A stretch of DNA of 64,000 nt from a bacterium. Its GTDB lineage: Bacteria > UBP4 > UBA4092 > JAOAEQ01. A model generated the notes under the pieces. The model was not told the origin of the DNA and made no database searches. It was given only the letters and a program-made list of their open reading frames with translations. Below, in pieces: positions 19,560 through 28,558 of this stretch. The translations under genes were made by a program, and so were the position numbers. Where the stretch lies: NCBI GenBank assembly GCA_026416715.1, contig JAOAEQ010000001.1:1-64000 (forward strand), read 5' to 3'. Position 1 is the first letter of the stretch; each line of letters begins with the position of its first letter.

Positions 19560-21752
19560 TTATAGTTGTTTCTCTAATGTTTCACAAACGGTTCGTACCG
19601 CCGTCCGTTTATCCTTACATCCTGAACGAATCGTCGCCTTAGCTTCTTCTGTACCGATAAAGGCTAATGCTCGGGCGACCTCAATGCGAAGTAAATCATA
19701 CTGTTGAGCGAATAACCAGTGTTTTTGCTGAAATAATTTTATCAAAGTCGGAACCGCTTGTTCAATCTTATGTTTACCGAGTAGCTGTATTGCCCGCAGT
19801 TGAAAACTTCGATTCTTTTTATTTGTTTTCCGTTGCCCAGCATAAGTTATGAGAAACTTTATTGCTTCATCATTGTTCAAGTTAGCGATTCCATCTAATG
19901 CAGTTAGCCGAAGTTCCGGATCTTTCTCATTATTAAACCGATCAACCAGCCAGGCAAACGACTGTTGATTAGAAAATTGACTAATCATATAAATCGCTTG
20001 TTTCCGCACCGCAGGATGTAATCGCGGAAGAAGATTTATAATCGCGGTTTGCGCTCGTTGCGTAGCAATTTTACCGATGATAAATATGATGTGTTCCTGA
20101 ACCCGCTCTGAATCCAAATGAACCGATGATTCTAAATATGGAACCGAACTATCTCCGAATCGAACTAGCAGCATTTGTAATGGTTGATATATCGTATGTC
20201 CGATACCAATTTTATTAAGTCTATCAACTATTCCGGGGATTGCCGGAGTCCCAATAAGAGTTAATAGCTCGAGGATAATTTGTTGGTTTTCCAATCCAGA
20301 AATATCGCTCGATTTTTCTGGAGATAGCGGATACTGACCTGGTACAGGTTGAAATGGTTGAGTTGAAACGGTTTCTAATGCGGTTAATAACTGATTGATT
20401 TTTTGCGGATCAATGAGCCAGGTATAGAAATCATGAAGTTTTTGTTGCAATTGTTGTTTTTCTTCGGAGAAATCGCCGAGCTGAACAGATTGCATTAACC
20501 GATGTATCGTTCGATATACATCATACAAACAAGTATATTGTCGTGCTTCAAATAATTGATTTACCCCGGTTTGTAGCGCTTGGAGTAATTGGAAAAATGA
20601 TTCTTTATCTGTCTCTTTTTCTAACATTTCTAGGAGAATAATCACCGATTGTGTCAGCATTCGATAAGTCGGATACTGATTTAATTCCTGCTGAAGTTTA
20701 GTAAATTGTAATTCATCTTCTTCCAGCTGACGTCGTTTAATCAATAAATCCATATATTTATTGATTAATCTTTCGGTTCTTTCCCCATCAAGTGGAAGCT
20801 GATAGAACAATGAACTGATTTCTTCTAACTGGGCGTGCTGTTCAGATTCACTTGCGGTAATTAAATTAATTAATTCCGAATCATCCAATTTATTCAGGAT
20901 TTGTTTCACCGCATCAAGTTGTGTTTTATCCACGTGCTTTCCAGTAGTTATGGTATGCAACGCTACCGTTGGGTCTTGATGTAATAGACTTAGCGCTAGT
21001 TTCCGGTGTAGTCTGTTTTTTTCTTCTTCAGGACAATTTTCGATAAAATTCTGGATTCGGTTTATCACATTCCGAGTAAGCTCAGCTAACCTCGATACCG
21101 AAGCACTACCTTCCAATTGGACGGTTTGTTGAACAGTTTGTGCTTGTAATTCTGCGATTCGCATCGGGTCGTTCATAAACTCGGTTAATAACTGCATTTC
21201 AACAGTATCTAATTCTGGAATTGTACCCTGCAGGTATTGGATAATATTCGCAATCCGGTCAGGGGTTGCTTCTAACATCGTAAACGTATCAGGTTCATCT
21301 TCGGTAGTTCCAGAACCAGGTGAACCTGGTTGATATTGATATTCCGTGACATCAATGTGCGTAATTTCACGGGAAGCAAGTGCCGGTTTGATTCCGCCTT
21401 GATTCCGCAGAAGTTTTACATCAAGTGAAAGCACTTGAATGAATTCTTCCAATTCCTGTAAACTTACCCCGGAATAAAATAAGATACTATTGATCCGTCG
21501 TTTTTTTAATTGTCGAACAAATCCACGTACATTTTCATCTTTCATCGAAAGTGGAATTGCACCAAGGTAAAGATTCTCGCCCGAAATATTGAACAGAAGA
21601 TAACCCTCTGCTGGTATGATCGTCTGAAGTTGTGCCGCTATTTTCTGTAATGTATCTCTTACTGCGGGATGCGATGGTGAATAGAACCAGGTCAGTTTAA
21701 GAATACGATTTAAATCACGAACTAGTTGTTCGGTCTCTTTCATTGATTCCAT
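19560..21752 (-). CDS. HEAT-repeat protein sharing its N-terminal domain with the HD-GYP neighbour
   Basis: Large soluble helical-repeat protein of unknown function. Seen: residues 5-140 follow the same plan as the downstream HD-GYP protein (FYSPSHPAV, ENLYLGAIPL, QLKKRRINSILFYSGVSLQEL, THIDV). Next comes a long helical, Gln/Leu-rich middle with Pro/Gly linkers, then at least four HEAT-like repeats from about residue 520 (VPYLESSVHLDSERVQEHI; LLPRLHPAVRKQAIYMIS; RFNNEKDPELRLTALDGI; LKLFQQKHW). It is upstream of the HD-GYP gene on the same strand, with a 141-base gap containing a loose palindrome. Inference: the pair may sense the same input through the shared domain, with HEAT repeats as a scaffold. 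It has no catalytic motif. Confidence 0.75.
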   Translation of the reverse strand: MESMKETEQLVRDLNRILKLTWFYSPSHPAVRDTLQKIAAQLQTIIPAEGYLLFNISGENLYLGAIPLSMKDENVRGFVRQLKKRRINSILFYSGVSLQELEEFIQVLSLDVKLLRNQGGIKPALASREITHIDVTEYQYQPGSPGSGTTEDEPDTFTMLEATPDRIANIIQYLQGTIPELDTVEMQLLTEFMNDPMRIAELQAQTVQQTVQLEGSASVSRLAELTRNVINRIQNFIENCPEEEKNRLHRKLALSLLHQDPTVALHTITTGKHVDKTQLDAVKQILNKLDDSELINLITASESEQHAQLEEISSLFYQLPLDGERTERLINKYMDLLIKRRQLEEDELQFTKLQQELNQYPTYRMLTQSVIILLEMLEKETDKESFFQLLQALQTGVNQLFEARQYTCLYDVYRTIHRLMQSVQLGDFSEEKQQLQQKLHDFYTWLIDPQKINQLLTALETVSTQPFQPVPGQYPLSPEKSSDISGLENQQIILELLTLIGTPAIPGIVDRLNKIGIGHTIYQPLQMLLVRFGDSSVPYLESSVHLDSERVQEHIIFIIGKIATQRAQTAIINLLPRLHPAVRKQAIYMISQFSNQQSFAWLVDRFNNEKDPELRLTALDGIANLNNDEAIKFLITYAGQRKTNKKNRSFQLRAIQLLGKHKIEQAVPTLIKLFQQKHWLFAQQYDLLRIEVARALAFIGTEEAKATIRSGCKDKRTAVRTVCETLEKQL

Positions 21753-21932
21753 GAATTGCTGCTATAAACATTAAATGATTAATGGCCTCTGCCAATTCTT
21801 GCTTTTAGTATATCCGAGAAGAGACTGGCGGTCAACTAAATTCACTAGGAAATAAAAATTAGATACATAGTAAATATTGTTTCCCGAATATTTGCTAACC
21901 AGAACAATACGGTATAATATTTGATTATAGGT

Positions 21933-23540
21933 ATGAATACTGGTTTTACTTTCCATAAAATAGATAATTCTTGGTTACTATTAAGCTTAGGAATATGTAG
22001 TTATTTTATCCTAATGGTTACGTTCATTTCAACCGCATATCTCGATTTCGGAGATGGGAATTATCTTTATATCTCACAACGGATGTTGCAAGGGATAATA
22101 ATCTATAAGGAAATCTTGTCTCCGCAACCGCCATTACATTTATTTCTTGGTGTTCTTCTCCTGAAGCTCGGGGCGTGGATTGGGAATCCCTTATTTATTA
22201 TCCGTTTATATACGATTTTTCTGCGCATAAGTCATGCGCTACTTATTTATGTCGTGTGCCAGAAAATATTTGCATCTGACGATAACAAAAAACATATCGG
22301 GTCGTTAGCTGGAATACTCTATTTATTTCTACCGATAGGATTCTGGTGGAGTCGCGGATTCCAAACCGAACCAGAAGAAATCGCATTAATGTTGGCAACC
22401 TTATTATTTTTCCTTCGGTTTGATGTTAAAGGAATGGTTCTTGCCAGCGTTTTATCTGCATTCGGTATTTTAACTAATATGACTTTCGCACCATATTTTT
22501 GTTTAAATCTTTTTTATGTATTTATCCGTAGTTGGATATCTCAAAAAAAGGTTCCAAATGAGCAATCAAAAAAAATAACATTCCAATCCAGAATTAAATC
22601 CTTCCGACTGGTTTTTGCTTATTTATTTCCTGCAATAAGTATTTTGGGGCTAGTCTCTATTGTCATGACACTCTATACTGATGGACAATTTCTGCAGAAT
22701 GTCATTTTCGACCAGGTTGGCACTTATCCTAAAGAAAATACTCTCCCGTATATGCTTGGAAAAATGAAATGGATTATCGGAATTATCTTAACTCTTGAAG
22801 GACCGCTAATTGTATCCGCATTGGTCGGTTTATTTTTTTATCTCCGAAAAGCTAACGATAACCAACAGCATTTTATTCTTCGTCCATCGTCCTATATTTT
22901 TATCTATAGTCTCGCGTCTCTCGGTTCATTCATCTTCGCTACCAAAGGCGGGACTGTAGATTATATTTTTACTCTCGGCGAACCTATCGTAGCAATTTTC
23001 AGTGCGTTCACGATAATTCTAATCATCGATACATTAACTATATGGATTAAACCGTTATATAGTTGGTCGGTTGGAATAATTCTTATTTTCTTGTTATCAT
23101 CTCCAGGGATTAAGCAAGATATCTGTACCCTACAGGGAACCAACTATGAATTAGATGAAAAAACAGTCGATAAGGTAGTTACCGCAATTCAGGAATATAC
23201 GCTACCGGAGGAATTGATATTCGCGCCACCATATTTTGCATTCCTTGCAGAACGGAAAATTGTCGGTGAGTTCTCGGAACAATTTGTCTGGTTTATGAAA
23301 TATTATAATTATATTCGGTATCGGGAAGGGAACCCGCAGACGATACAATGGATTGCGGCTATGGCACGTGAATTCGAAAATAAACAGGTTAAATTTGTTA
23401 TGTTAAATATTGACCCGACTCGGGGTCAACAGACTGGGAAAATTTATCCGATTAGGAAAGCAGTGGATGACCATTACCAGCCGATAGGAGAAATTCGGAT
23501 GCGCAACGAAACATTGACCATATTTTTACCGAAAGAATAA
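21933..23540 (+). CDS. Multipass membrane glycosyltransferase, GT39/PMT-like (ArnT-type)
   Basis: Polytopic inner-membrane protein with about 10-11 predicted helices. The first periplasmic loop contains 'DFGDGNYLYISQRMLQG', the acidic position typical of GT-C glycosyltransferases, and continues IIYKEILSPQPPL, a common motif in PMT_2-type proteins. The donor is presumably polyprenyl-phosphate sugar; the acceptor is unknown. The start at 21933 (ATG) is chosen over the TTG at 21921; a TATAAT lies just upstream at 21913-21918. C-terminal residues after the last helix form a soluble domain of about 140 residues (GTNYELDEKTVDKVV...). It is divergent from the HEAT gene and upstream of a sugar-binding lipoprotein. 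Confidence 0.78.
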   Translation: MNTGFTFHKIDNSWLLLSLGICSYFILMVTFISTAYLDFGDGNYLYISQRMLQGIIIYKEILSPQPPLHLFLGVLLLKLGAWIGNPLFIIRLYTIFLRISHALLIYVVCQKIFASDDNKKHIGSLAGILYLFLPIGFWWSRGFQTEPEEIALMLATLLFFLRFDVKGMVLASVLSAFGILTNMTFAPYFCLNLFYVFIRSWISQKKVPNEQSKKITFQSRIKSFRLVFAYLFPAISILGLVSIVMTLYTDGQFLQNVIFDQVGTYPKENTLPYMLGKMKWIIGIILTLEGPLIVSALVGLFFYLRKANDNQQHFILRPSSYIFIYSLASLGSFIFATKGGTVDYIFTLGEPIVAIFSAFTIILIIDTLTIWIKPLYSWSVGIILIFLLSSPGIKQDICTLQGTNYELDEKTVDKVVTAIQEYTLPEELIFAPPYFAFLAERKIVGEFSEQFVWFMKYYNYIRYREGNPQTIQWIAAMAREFENKQVKFVMLNIDPTRGQQTGKIYPIRKAVDDHYQPIGEIRMRNETLTIFLPKE

Positions 23541-23608
23541 CCGCAGAGAACGCTAAGTTTACGGAGAAAACATAAAATTCTCTGCGAGCGCTGCGAACGC
23601 TGCGGTTA
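23538..23608. repeat. Intergenic palindrome, 'TAACCGCAGAGAACGC' family
   Basis: Starts at the stop codon of the glycosyltransferase gene. Left arm TAACCGCAGAGAACGC and right arm GCGAACGCTGCGGTTA are mostly complementary. It is the clearest example of the repeat family also seen at 30767, 36924, 37345 and 42466. Confidence 0.7.
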
Positions 23609-23613
23609 AATTA

Positions 23614-24885
23614 ATGTATATGAGTTCCTATATTAAAATATTAGGGGTATATGTTCTCGTATTATTATGCATCGGTTGCGGTAAACCAATTGAACAGGGA
23701 AATAAAAAGGTTAAAATCCGCTATCTGACGTATGAGGTTATGCCGGAACAGCAGAAGTATCTAAAGCAGATTGAACAGAAGTTCGAGCAAGCATACCCGA
23801 ATATCGACTTAAAAATCGAGACCTCAACCAGCGGGCTGCAGAAACTCTTGATTATGCTCGCGGGCGGTGATGCGCCGGATGTGTTCCTCTGGAACGATGA
23901 AAATATGACCCCGTTAGTTGAAAAAGACGTCATAGCGGATTTAACCCCGTTGATTAACGCTGATAATCTGGATTTAAATGCTTATTTTCCAGAAGTTACA
24001 AACGCATTTACGTTTGAGAGTGGTATTTATGGTTTACCGGTTCAATTCGATACCGATGCACTTTACTATAATAAGAATCTATTTGATGCCGCGAACCTGC
24101 CGTATCCAAACGAGAACTGGACTTGGGACGATTTCTTAGCCGCAGCAAAAAAGCTCACGAAAGATACTAACCACGATGGTAAACCAGACCAATTCGGCTG
24201 TTTGCGACCGGATTATCTATTGGTTGCACGAAGTAACGGCGTTAGACTCTTTAGTCCAGATTTAAAAAAATGTATCTTGAATACTCCAGAAGCAGTCGCA
24301 AGTTTAAAGTTCGTTGCAGATATCGAAACCAAATATAAAGTCTGCCCGACGCAGGAGCAGATGCGTGACCGTGCAGGGATTCAGGGTGAAAATCTCTTTG
24401 CGACCGGTAAAATTGCGATGTTCGTTGGTCGAACCTATCAAGTAGTTGAATTAACTAAGGTAAAAGAGTTCGATTGGGATATCTGTCCGTTCCCGAAAGG
24501 GAAACAAGGAAGGGCATCGCGATTACAGGCGGAAGCGAATTGTATGTGGGTTGGAACCAAGCATCCGAATGAAACCTGGGAATTTATGAAATTCTATTCT
24601 TCAGAAAAAGTATTATCTATCACTGGCGCAAAAAAGAATTCTGTTCCGGCGTTAAAATCAGTAGCGTTATCGACCGTTTACTGCAGTCCGCCACCGGAAC
24701 ATATTAAATTGTTCATTGATGCCTTAGCTTATGCGGAACCCGCACCGCGAATGACCAACTATAACGAATTTTTAGAAACGATTTTCCGCCCGGAACTGGA
24801 TTTAGTTTTCCTGAATCAAAAGAAGCCGGAACAGGCAATTAATGATATTGTCAGCAAAGCGGATAAATTCTTGCAGGGAAAATAA
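23614..24885 (+). CDS. ABC-transporter extracellular sugar-binding lipoprotein (family 1)
   Basis: Periplasmic solute receptor of the MalE/UgpB type. Seen: signal peptide with lipobox (VLLCIGC), a mature N-terminus with YLTYEVMPEQQKYLKQIEQKFEQAYPNI, the family motif GDAPDVFLWND near 90, GLPVQFDTDALYYNKNLFDAANLP near 140-160 and NENWTWDDFLAAAKKL. It has 423 residues, typical. No permease or ATPase genes are adjacent, so the transporter is incomplete here. It is followed 33 bases later by a heparinase-like polysaccharide lyase, which suggests that it binds a uronate-containing or other complex oligosaccharide. Two in-frame ATGs (23614 and 23620) are possible; the palindrome occupies the usual ribosome-binding-site position. 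Confidence 0.92.
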   Translation: MYMSSYIKILGVYVLVLLCIGCGKPIEQGNKKVKIRYLTYEVMPEQQKYLKQIEQKFEQAYPNIDLKIETSTSGLQKLLIMLAGGDAPDVFLWNDENMTPLVEKDVIADLTPLINADNLDLNAYFPEVTNAFTFESGIYGLPVQFDTDALYYNKNLFDAANLPYPNENWTWDDFLAAAKKLTKDTNHDGKPDQFGCLRPDYLLVARSNGVRLFSPDLKKCILNTPEAVASLKFVADIETKYKVCPTQEQMRDRAGIQGENLFATGKIAMFVGRTYQVVELTKVKEFDWDICPFPKGKQGRASRLQAEANCMWVGTKHPNETWEFMKFYSSEKVLSITGAKKNSVPALKSVALSTVYCSPPPEHIKLFIDALAYAEPAPRMTNYNEFLETIFRPELDLVFLNQKKPEQAINDIVSKADKFLQGK

Positions 24886-24918
24886 GCATATTGAAATTAA
24901 TAACTTTGGTTAATTTGT

Positions 24919-27900
24919 ATGCGATTGCAAATTATTATCCTAATCGTTTTCCTTCTTGTCCCCACCATTCTTTTTGCTAAAGAGGTTTGGAAACCGTTAT
25001 CGCCTGAAACCGTTTTGGTTCAGAGCGAACAAGAATGGAAAGCGACAAAAATTGCGAAAAATGTATACGATCAATTAGTTATCCAGAAAAAGGTTGATTT
25101 GTCCGTTAAAGAAAAAACTTTTTTTTCATTTCGATACCAGATTCATACCAATCGAGAAATCCTTTACCTCCAGGTTACGTTAATCCCCCTAAAAGGGGAA
25201 CCCTATTTCGTTATCCTACATCGTCCGACTCCTGACGAATGGCATACCGTGACGTTATCCCGCAACGATTTCCGCACGTTCAATTATACGATTCCGAACT
25301 CGGATATGAAAATCAAAACGATTGAACTGAATTTACATACTCGCCAGAATAAATATTTTGACCCGGATTTAGCCGAGAGTTCTAAAAATTTATCCTTAAA
25401 GGGATATCAATCTTCAACTAAAGTCGAGTCGAAAAATATCATTCCAAAATCGGATGAAATAGTGATTATTGAATTCAGTGAAATCCAAATAGATAAAACA
25501 ATAAAAGAAGTAGCTAGGCTTGAATCCTTCTTCTGGCCGAAAAACGGAGAACTGGTTACCGCGAATCCGCCGTTTTTCAACTGGCAGAAAATCCCCGGGA
25601 TTGATTCCTATACTATTCAATATTCGCAAGATTCATTATTCTTTTCAGGAACGGTATATAGCTATCATATCTCCCAGAATTATTTTACTCCTGATGCTCT
25701 TCTCGATACCGGCCGATGGTATGCACGGTTGGAATATCGTAGCAATAAAAAATTAGAATATTCTTCGGTGATATCATTTCTGGTGACTAAGCATTCACGC
25801 GCATTTATTCCGCCGCATTTACCGGAGAGAATCAATCAATCGCATCCGTATTTATATATCACTCCAGATATAATGACGACATACAGAAATGAAAAGTCAG
25901 GAGTAAAAAAAGAGTTATGGTTAACGATTGATAATTACGTTCGTACTATCTCATATTGCTTCGTTCCCGAAGAACCGGAACAATATCCTAATGGAATCTG
26001 GAATTATGAATATTGGCGGAACATGGTTGATAAAAGCGGAGCGGCTCAGAACCATATTATCTTAAGTGCGTTCCATTATCTGTTAAGCGAAGATACCGTT
26101 TCCGCGGAGAATGCGAAACGGATTATGTTGGAGGTATCGAAATGGGATATTGATGGTTCAACCGCGGTTAGAAGCTGCGACCACGCTGCGCAAGCGCTCT
26201 TGTATAGTCTATCCATCGGTTATGATTGGCTCTATGACTATCTAACTCCGGAAGAACGACAGCTAATTCGGAATTGCATTGTTTCACGAGCTGAACAGAT
26301 GGCAGCACATCTTAATCCAATGCAAGCTGACCCGACAAATAATCATCCTTGGTTCAATGCGTCTGCGCTTGGTATCGCTGGACTGGCGGTATACAACGAG
26401 CTTGCGGAAGCAAAAGATTGGGTTGAATATACCAAACAACTTTATTGCGGTGTATTCCTTTGTCTCGGCGGACAAGATGGAGATTGGCACGAAGGGATAG
26501 ATTATTGGTCATATACTTTATTTTTCGTTTTCCAATGGCTCGATTGTTTACGGAGCGCTACCGGGCTGGATTTATATGCATATCCATGGCTGCAGCATAC
26601 CGCACGATATAAAATAGTTACGCATCCCCCACAAAGTTTAGGGGTTCCTTTTGGTGATAGCAAATCTCGTCCACCGAACGAATTTGATGCACTGATTATG
26701 CTGCGACTTGCCAGTCGATATCAAGATAACCTTGCGCAATGGTATGCGAAAGAAATTATTAGATCTCCAATTAGAACTTGGCATGTATATTTTTATCTCT
26801 GGGATGACCCGAGTTTACCATCATTTGCACCGATAAATCTACCGAATACTTCAGTATACCGCGATTCAGGAATTGTGGTATATCATTCGGATATGACAAA
26901 TCCTGATGAAACGATGCTCGCATTTAAATCCGGTCCATATTTTGGGAGACGGGCGGGGCACGCGCATCCTGACCAAAATAGCTTTGTTTTCTACGGTTAT
27001 GGTGACCCATTGCTGATTGATTCCGGCTACTACGATACCGGCAAGGGGAATTATTATGGCAGCCCGCATCATCGCGGTTGGACAGTTCAGACAAAGGCAC
27101 ATAATACCATTTTAGTTGATGGCTATGGTCAAGCGATATACACACCCGGCGCGGATGGCAGCATTACGCAATTTTTAAATCTCGGGACTATGGCATATTT
27201 CGCAGGAGATGCTTCAAGTCCGGAAATATATAGTAGCCGATTAACTCATTTCGTTAGGTATATTATTGCTCTCGATAACAGGTTATTTTTTATCTATGAC
27301 AACGTCGCTAGTAGTCAGCCGGTTCGATATGATTGGTTGCTCCATTCGAGCTATCCATTTTCCATTGAGAAAGAAGAAAAACGAGTTAAAATTATTGGCA
27401 AGAAAGCGAAATTGTCGTTGCAATTCCTAAATCCTGAGAGTTTAAGTTATACCTTATCATCAGGATTCTATCCTCTAGCAGAACGACCGAAACCAACCGA
27501 CTTTCCAGACCAATACCATTTCTCAGCGTATCCGCGCTTAGATGCTAAAATTGACTGGGTGAATGCATCAACGTTCGGCAATCCGGAACAATATACGAAC
27601 CAACCGTGTATTAAAAAAGAAGCGATGACGTGGCTCGCTGCAATATATCTAACTCCTCTCGGAGATACTACTGAACTAAATATTATGCCTATTTCTACCT
27701 CGAATTGGCTTGGTGGAACAATCCAATTACCGGAACAATATTATCATTATCTTCTCTCTCGGGATTCGGGGATAAATAAACTCGAATATCGGGGATATTC
27801 GTTTACCGGCAAAGGAGCGGTTATCGGGTTATCTACCACGGGGAAAGTTAATCGGTTATTCCTGCTTGAAGGTAGAGAAGTTAAAATGCTGGGAATGAGT

Positions 27901-28185
27901 ATGTTTAATTCGACTACTCCAGTGACAATATTAGGTGAAATCGAAAAGAATCACGCTAACCTGCAACTAGCAGTTACAAAAGACGCTACGATTGACTTAA
28001 TCCCCCTTGGTGAGCCGAAAGAAATTTATATCAATGGAATTCTGCAAGCATCAGGAAGCAACCTTTGGAAATATAATTCTGCAACTGGCAAAATCCAACT
28101 TTTCCTACCTGCAGGAACACATACCATTGCGGTTACCTACCTTGCCGACGAATTTGACTCGTTTAAACTCAACTCTGATAAATAA
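24919..28185 (+). CDS. DUF4962 / heparinase II/III-like polysaccharide lyase, secreted
   Basis: Exported 1088-residue carbohydrate-active protein, probably cleaving an acidic polysaccharide by beta-elimination. Seen: signal peptide (IIILIVFLLVPTILFA); a beta-rich N-terminal region to about residue 200; a fibronectin-like segment with PPFFNWQKIPG (near 220, typical of DUF4962); and an (alpha/alpha) toroid with NNHPWFNASALGIAGLA (Asn-His) and HEGIDYWSY. The heparinase II/III C-terminal beta domain follows with GHAHPDQNSFVFYGYG and the HRGWTVQTKAHNTILVDG segment. The C-terminal 250 residues are beta-sandwich-like. The gene is 33 bases behind the sugar-binding lipoprotein and probably co-transcribed. 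Substrate specificity (heparin, alginate, other) cannot be read from sequence. Confidence 0.88.
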   Translation: MRLQIIILIVFLLVPTILFAKEVWKPLSPETVLVQSEQEWKATKIAKNVYDQLVIQKKVDLSVKEKTFFSFRYQIHTNREILYLQVTLIPLKGEPYFVILHRPTPDEWHTVTLSRNDFRTFNYTIPNSDMKIKTIELNLHTRQNKYFDPDLAESSKNLSLKGYQSSTKVESKNIIPKSDEIVIIEFSEIQIDKTIKEVARLESFFWPKNGELVTANPPFFNWQKIPGIDSYTIQYSQDSLFFSGTVYSYHISQNYFTPDALLDTGRWYARLEYRSNKKLEYSSVISFLVTKHSRAFIPPHLPERINQSHPYLYITPDIMTTYRNEKSGVKKELWLTIDNYVRTISYCFVPEEPEQYPNGIWNYEYWRNMVDKSGAAQNHIILSAFHYLLSEDTVSAENAKRIMLEVSKWDIDGSTAVRSCDHAAQALLYSLSIGYDWLYDYLTPEERQLIRNCIVSRAEQMAAHLNPMQADPTNNHPWFNASALGIAGLAVYNELAEAKDWVEYTKQLYCGVFLCLGGQDGDWHEGIDYWSYTLFFVFQWLDCLRSATGLDLYAYPWLQHTARYKIVTHPPQSLGVPFGDSKSRPPNEFDALIMLRLASRYQDNLAQWYAKEIIRSPIRTWHVYFYLWDDPSLPSFAPINLPNTSVYRDSGIVVYHSDMTNPDETMLAFKSGPYFGRRAGHAHPDQNSFVFYGYGDPLLIDSGYYDTGKGNYYGSPHHRGWTVQTKAHNTILVDGYGQAIYTPGADGSITQFLNLGTMAYFAGDASSPEIYSSRLTHFVRYIIALDNRLFFIYDNVASSQPVRYDWLLHSSYPFSIEKEEKRVKIIGKKAKLSLQFLNPESLSYTLSSGFYPLAERPKPTDFPDQYHFSAYPRLDAKIDWVNASTFGNPEQYTNQPCIKKEAMTWLAAIYLTPLGDTTELNIMPISTSNWLGGTIQLPEQYYHYLLSRDSGINKLEYRGYSFTGKGAVIGLSTTGKVNRLFLLEGREVKMLGMSMFNSTTPVTILGEIEKNHANLQLAVTKDATIDLIPLGEPKEIYINGILQASGSNLWKYNSATGKIQLFLPAGTHTIAVTYLADEFDSFKLNSDK

Positions 28186-28558
28186 GACATATTTAATTAA
28201 AAATTAGTTACGAGATTAAATCTACCATGTATCAATAAAATAAGTTATTTTATGCCAAATTTTGCAATAGGCGTTCTTCTTTTCTTATATCAACTCTTGC
28301 ATAATCAGGGAATTCGGGGTTAAAACCCCAAGATTTATGTATGCACTTTTTTCTCCGAGATAAATCTCAGGGCTATTCACTCCTCGGAACAAACTAGCTC
28401 CTATCTTCAGATAGGGGAGAGAAGCGTCATCCAGAGCATTCAGAGTATCGGATATTAGTCCATTAATTGTTGCTAATGCAAAATTGGGGGGTATATGGAA
28501 TTTAAGTTGATTTGATAAAATTAAAGCAAGCGTAGTATTATTCTTAAATAGCCAGAGT
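28186..28558. other. Structured intergenic region with several hairpins, no gene
   Basis: A 373-base gap between convergent genes. It contains GGGGTT-AA-AACCCC (28316-28329), GAGAT-AA-ATCTC (28357-28368) nested inside TCCGAG...CTCGGA (28354-28359 with 28383-28388), and CTCCTATCT-TC-AGATAGGGGAG (28398-28419). No open frame, no T-run and no known RNA family was recognised. It may be a cluster of repeat remnants or a small RNA. Confidence 0.4.

Noticed and set aside
28186-28558. tRNA or other known RNA in the convergent gap
   Set aside because: No cloverleaf or CCA-type end; hairpins are too short and separate.
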